In this document: positions 60,982 through 64,000 of the stretch, piece by piece
How the letters are laid out: each line of letters opens with the position of its first letter
How positions within the stretch are numbered: position 1 is the first letter of the stretch
NCBI RefSeq assembly: GCF_003046625.1
Contig: NZ_QAAD01000005.1
Coordinates: 219,360 to 283,359, forward strand
DNA length: 64,000 nt
Direction of reading: 5' to 3'
Source of the DNA: Mangrovibacterium marinum
Lineage (GTDB): Bacteria; Bacteroidota; Bacteroidia; Bacteroidales; Prolixibacteraceae
The notes under the pieces: generated by a model
What the model saw: only the letters and a program-made list of their open reading frames with translations
What the model was told of the DNA's origin: nothing
The model's database searches: none
Made by a program: the position numbers and the translations under genes

Positions 60982-62985
60982 ATGAACGAACACCAATATC
61001 GCTCCCTGCGAACGGAAGAAATTGAGCAACTTACAAAACAAAATTGCCAGGCTGAAGATTGGAGTCGGATTTTTGTTTCCGACGAATTTGATCCGACGCG
61101 TTTTATGAGCGTTCAATTTAGCGGGACAATCTACCTCGGGAGCCAAACGGGCGAAATTGAGCTTTACGGAGGGGTAAAAAAGCAATGCGGCATATACCAT
61201 GCCCATCTTCACAATTGTGAGATTGGCGACAATGTGTTCATCAACCACATCAAAAACTACATCGCCAATTACAGCATTCACGATCATGTGATTATCGACA
61301 ATACCGACATCTGTGCAGTTGAAGGACCAAGCACCTTTGGCAACGGCACAACGGTTGACGTGATGGATGAAACCGGCGGACGGTCGGTGGTGATCTACGA
61401 CGAGTTATCGGCTCACCTGGCCTACATTATGGCTTTTTACAAACACCGGCACGATGCCGTTTGTAAAATCGAAACAATGATCGGCCAGTACTGCCATGAG
61501 GTTGAAAGCAACAAAGGCGTATTGGGTGAACATACCCAAATATTTAACTGCAAGGAGCTTCGAAATGTAAAAACCGGAGCGTACACCCGGATTAATGGTG
61601 CCAGCAGCCTGCAAAACGGAACCATCAACTCTACAAAGTCTGCGCCCGTACTGATTGGCCAGGATGTTATCCTGAAAAATTTTATCGTTTCATCGGGCAC
61701 CGAGATTAGCGACGGAGCTATCGTATCCAATTGTTTTGTCGGCCAAGGTTGTTCGATTGGCGCACAATATTCGGCACAAAACTCGTTATTCTTCGCCAAT
61801 TGCCAGGGGTTTCACGGTGAGGCTTGCGCAGTTTTTGCCGGCCCTTACACCGTTACGCATCACAAATCAACCTTGCTGATTGCCGGGATGTTTTCGTTTT
61901 GCAATGCCGGAAGTGGGTCGAACCAAAGTAACCACATGTATAAATTGGGGCCCATTCACCATGGTGTTGTTGAACGTGGCTCGAAAACCACCAGCGACTC
62001 CTACCTGCTGTGGCCAGCCAAAATCGGTGCATTCACGCTGGTTATGGGACGGCACTACAAAAACTCGGATACTTCGGATATGCCCTTCTCCTACCTCATC
62101 GAAAAGAACGACGAGAGCTGGCTGGTTCCGGGGGTTAACCTGCGCAGCGTGGGAACCATCCGCGATGTGTTGAAATGGCCAAAGCGCGACAAACGAACTG
62201 ATGAACACCAGTTGGATTGTATCAATTTCAACTTACTGAGTCCGTTTACCATTCAAAAGATGGCACAGGCCATCGCTATTCTGCACCAGATACGCCGGAT
62301 ATCGGGTGAAACAACCGGCGAGTATTCGTACAACAACACCCGGATCAAACGCGATGCGCTGCACAAAGGCCTGAAACTATACGACATGGCCATTATGAAA
62401 TTCATTGGCAACTCTATAATCACCCGGTTGAACAAAGCCCAGCTCGAAGGAGGTGCCGGGCTGCAAGACTGCCTGAAGGCCGATAGTGAAATAGGCTTGG
62501 GCGATTGGATTGACCTCTCGGGACTGCTTGCTCCCAAAAATGAAGTGATCAAATTGCTGAACGGAATCGAAAACGGTACGATCACCGATTTGAAAACCAT
62601 CGATCAGTTTTTCAGAACCCTTCACCAAAATTATTACGATTACGAATGGAACTGGACCGTTCGGTTTATGGAATCGTACCTTCAAAAGCCGCTTGCCGAT
62701 TTTAGCCGCGACGAACTTATTGATATTATTCGTAAATGGCGTGAAAGTGTCGTTGAACTGGATGAATTGCTTTATGAAGACGCTAAAAAAGAGTTCCGGC
62801 TGGACTCGATGACCGGCTTTGGCATCGACGGAGATCAGGAAATTAAGCAAAAAGATTTTGAACAAGTTCGGGGACGTTTCGAAGAAAACAGCTTTGTGAA
62901 GGAAGTTCTTCACCATATTGACCGGAAAACCAAACTTGGCGAACGTGTAATCAACCAACTACAACAAATAACCATCACAAATTAA
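60982..62985 (+). CDS. DUF4954 protein with left-handed beta-helix repeats
   Basis: 667 residues. The first 330 residues show hexapeptide-like turns ([69 protein letters not shown]), as in sugar nucleotidyltransferases and acyltransferases. The second half is helical ([16 protein letters not shown] and onward). Family DUF4954 is common in Bacteroidota. The function is unproven; an activity on nucleotide sugars or hexosamines fits the fold and the nagB gene 10 bp downstream. Confidence 0.85.
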   Translation: MNEHQYRSLRTEEIEQLTKQNCQAEDWSRIFVSDEFDPTRFMSVQFSGTIYLGSQTGEIELYGGVKKQCGIYHAHLHNCEIGDNVFINHIKNYIANYSIHDHVIIDNTDICAVEGPSTFGNGTTVDVMDETGGRSVVIYDELSAHLAYIMAFYKHRHDAVCKIETMIGQYCHEVESNKGVLGEHTQIFNCKELRNVKTGAYTRINGASSLQNGTINSTKSAPVLIGQDVILKNFIVSSGTEISDGAIVSNCFVGQGCSIGAQYSAQNSLFFANCQGFHGEACAVFAGPYTVTHHKSTLLIAGMFSFCNAGSGSNQSNHMYKLGPIHHGVVERGSKTTSDSYLLWPAKIGAFTLVMGRHYKNSDTSDMPFSYLIEKNDESWLVPGVNLRSVGTIRDVLKWPKRDKRTDEHQLDCINFNLLSPFTIQKMAQAIAILHQIRRISGETTGEYSYNNTRIKRDALHKGLKLYDMAIMKFIGNSIITRLNKAQLEGGAGLQDCLKADSEIGLGDWIDLSGLLAPKNEVIKLLNGIENGTITDLKTIDQFFRTLHQNYYDYEWNWTVRFMESYLQKPLADFSRDELIDIIRKWRESVVELDELLYEDAKKEFRLDSMTGFGIDGDQEIKQKDFEQVRGRFEENSFVKEVLHHIDRKTKLGERVINQLQQITITN

Positions 62986-62995
62986 AAAAAGAAAA

Positions 62996-63823
62996 ATGAG
63001 ACTCATTATTCAGGAAAATTACGGAGAGTTATCCGCATGGGCTGCCAACTACATAGCCCGAAAAATTCAGTTAGCTGCGCCGACCAAGGAAAAACCTTTT
63101 GTTCTTGGCCTCCCAACCGGCTCATCTCCGCTGGGTGTTTATAAAGAGCTGATCAAATTGCATCAAAGCGGAAATGTTAGCTTTAAGCATGTCGTCACCT
63201 TCAATATGGACGAATATGTCGGTATTCCGAAAGATCACCCGCAAAGCTACCATACGTTTATGTGGGACAATTTCTTCAGCCATGTCGATATTGCGGAAGA
63301 AAATGTAAATATTCTGAATGGCAACCCCGCGGATCTGAAAGAAGAATGCGCCCGCTACGAGCAGAAAATGAAGGAAGTTGGTGGTATCGACCTGTTCCTG
63401 GGAGGTATTGGTCCCGACGGACACATTGCCTTTAACGAACCGGGATCGTCGCTTGCCTCGCGCACACGAGACAAGGAACTGAATTACGACACCATTGTTG
63501 CCAACTCGCGTTTCTTCGAAAACGATGTCAACAAAGTGCCAAAATTAGCGCTGACTGTTGGTGTTGCAACCGTAATGGATGCCAAAGAAGTGTTGATTAT
63601 TGTAAATGGACTGAATAAAGCCCGTGCATTGAAACACGCCGTGGAAGAAGGTGTAAACCATATATGGACCATCAGTGCGTTACAATTGCACCCCAAAGGA
63701 ATGATCGTATGCGACGAACATGCCACTTACGAGTTGAAAGTGGGTACTTACAAGCACTTCAAATCGATTGAAGCGAACAACCTGGATGCCCAAAAGGTGT
63801 TGGAAAGTGACTTGATTTGGTAG
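62996..63823 (+). CDS. nagB: Glucosamine-6-phosphate deaminase
   Basis: 275 residues. Converts glucosamine 6-phosphate to fructose 6-phosphate and ammonia. Motifs are [43 protein letters not shown] (catalytic Asp), [26 protein letters not shown] (His/Glu pair) and [22 protein letters not shown]. Last gene of a four-gene operon, followed by a terminator. The allosteric-site residues cannot be judged by eye. Confidence 0.96.
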   Translation: MRLIIQENYGELSAWAANYIARKIQLAAPTKEKPFVLGLPTGSSPLGVYKELIKLHQSGNVSFKHVVTFNMDEYVGIPKDHPQSYHTFMWDNFFSHVDIAEENVNILNGNPADLKEECARYEQKMKEVGGIDLFLGGIGPDGHIAFNEPGSSLASRTRDKELNYDTIVANSRFFENDVNKVPKLALTVGVATVMDAKEVLIIVNGLNKARALKHAVEEGVNHIWTISALQLHPKGMIVCDEHATYELKVGTYKHFKSIEANNLDAQKVLESDLIW

Positions 63824-63845
63824 GTCCGTCCCGACCTCAGTAAAA

Positions 63846-63882
63846 AGCAAGAGCCACAGCCTAATCAGTTGTGGCTCTTGTT
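63846..63882 (+). terminator. Terminator of nagB
   Basis: CAAGAGCCACA and TGTGGCTCTTG form an 11-bp perfect stem over an 11-nt loop, then TTCATTT. Nothing further is seen up to the right edge. Confidence 0.85.
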
Positions 63883-64000
63883 CATTTCGGGCTAAAGGTT
63901 GAAAAGTATCCGTCTCCACGATAACGTATAGGCTTTCGGGATTATTCTTTCGATTTTCACATCCTTGATGTTTCACAAAAAAAAGGATGTACTATGATTT

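Overview
The window looks like a chromosomal segment of a Bacteroidota bacterium, most likely of the Marinilabiliales/Prolixibacteraceae type. Pointers are the rpmB-rpmG-DUF4295 and ftsY-rimO gene sets, folP next to cdaA with a divergent DUF1599/BT_3928-type pair, a PPi-dependent phosphofructokinase, TonB-dependent and FadL-type outer membrane proteins, and promoter -7 boxes of the TAnnTTTG type. The placement is inferred from gene content, not from a marker gene. No rRNA, tRNA, CRISPR array, insertion sequence or prophage was recognised.

Layout. 1-7 kb: end of an alpha/beta hydrolase; rimO and ftsY; then a three-gene cassette (LexA-like HTH/S24 repressor, divergent radical SAM protein, DUF4130 protein) placed between ftsY and its usual neighbours DUF4295, rpmG and rpmB. 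Four copies of a 15-bp dyad, GCTAA-N5-TTAGC or one base off, lie in and next to the divergent promoter of this cassette. 7-16 kb: an SLC12-like transporter, a PepSY/TonB siderophore uptake pair, a 1-Cys peroxiredoxin, a CPBP protease with a DUF456 protein, and a CDF metal exporter. 16-22.5 kb: a SpoU-type RNA methyltransferase, an ECF sigma/anti-sigma/surface protein module, a glycosyltransferase, a TlpA-like thioredoxin protein and a DUF493 protein. 22.5-31 kb: ornithine aminotransferase, LolA and FtsK, then arcC and ornithine carbamoyltransferase, then fabD. 31-44.8 kb: YciI, pfp, a 42-bp minisatellite, AIG2-like protein, sialate O-acetylesterase, BT_3928-type DoxX protein, DUF1599, folP-cdaA-mscS, an NMO-type flavin oxidoreductase and an M16 protease pair. 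44.9-48.4 kb: an aminotransferase preceded by two leader peptides, each followed by an intrinsic terminator, then a DUF3298 lipoprotein and an OmpA lipoprotein. 48.4-50.3 kb: a gene-free block of diverged composite repeats. 50.3-56.7 kb: a small HTH protein with a fifth copy of the GCTAA dyad upstream, a beta-barrel protein, tilS-pepT-hypothetical, and proS. 56.7-64 kb: a Tyr/Ser-rich lipoprotein with a FadL-type protein, and a small protein-methyltransferase-DUF4954-nagB operon.

Two regulatory arrangements stand out. First, a self-cleavable-looking repressor with a strong candidate operator that recurs far away at 50.8 kb suggests a damage-inducible regulon built around the radical SAM/DUF4130 pair. 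Second, the tandem Ile/Leu/Val-rich leader peptides with terminators suggest ribosome-mediated attenuation of the downstream aminotransferase. Both are inferred from sequence alone.
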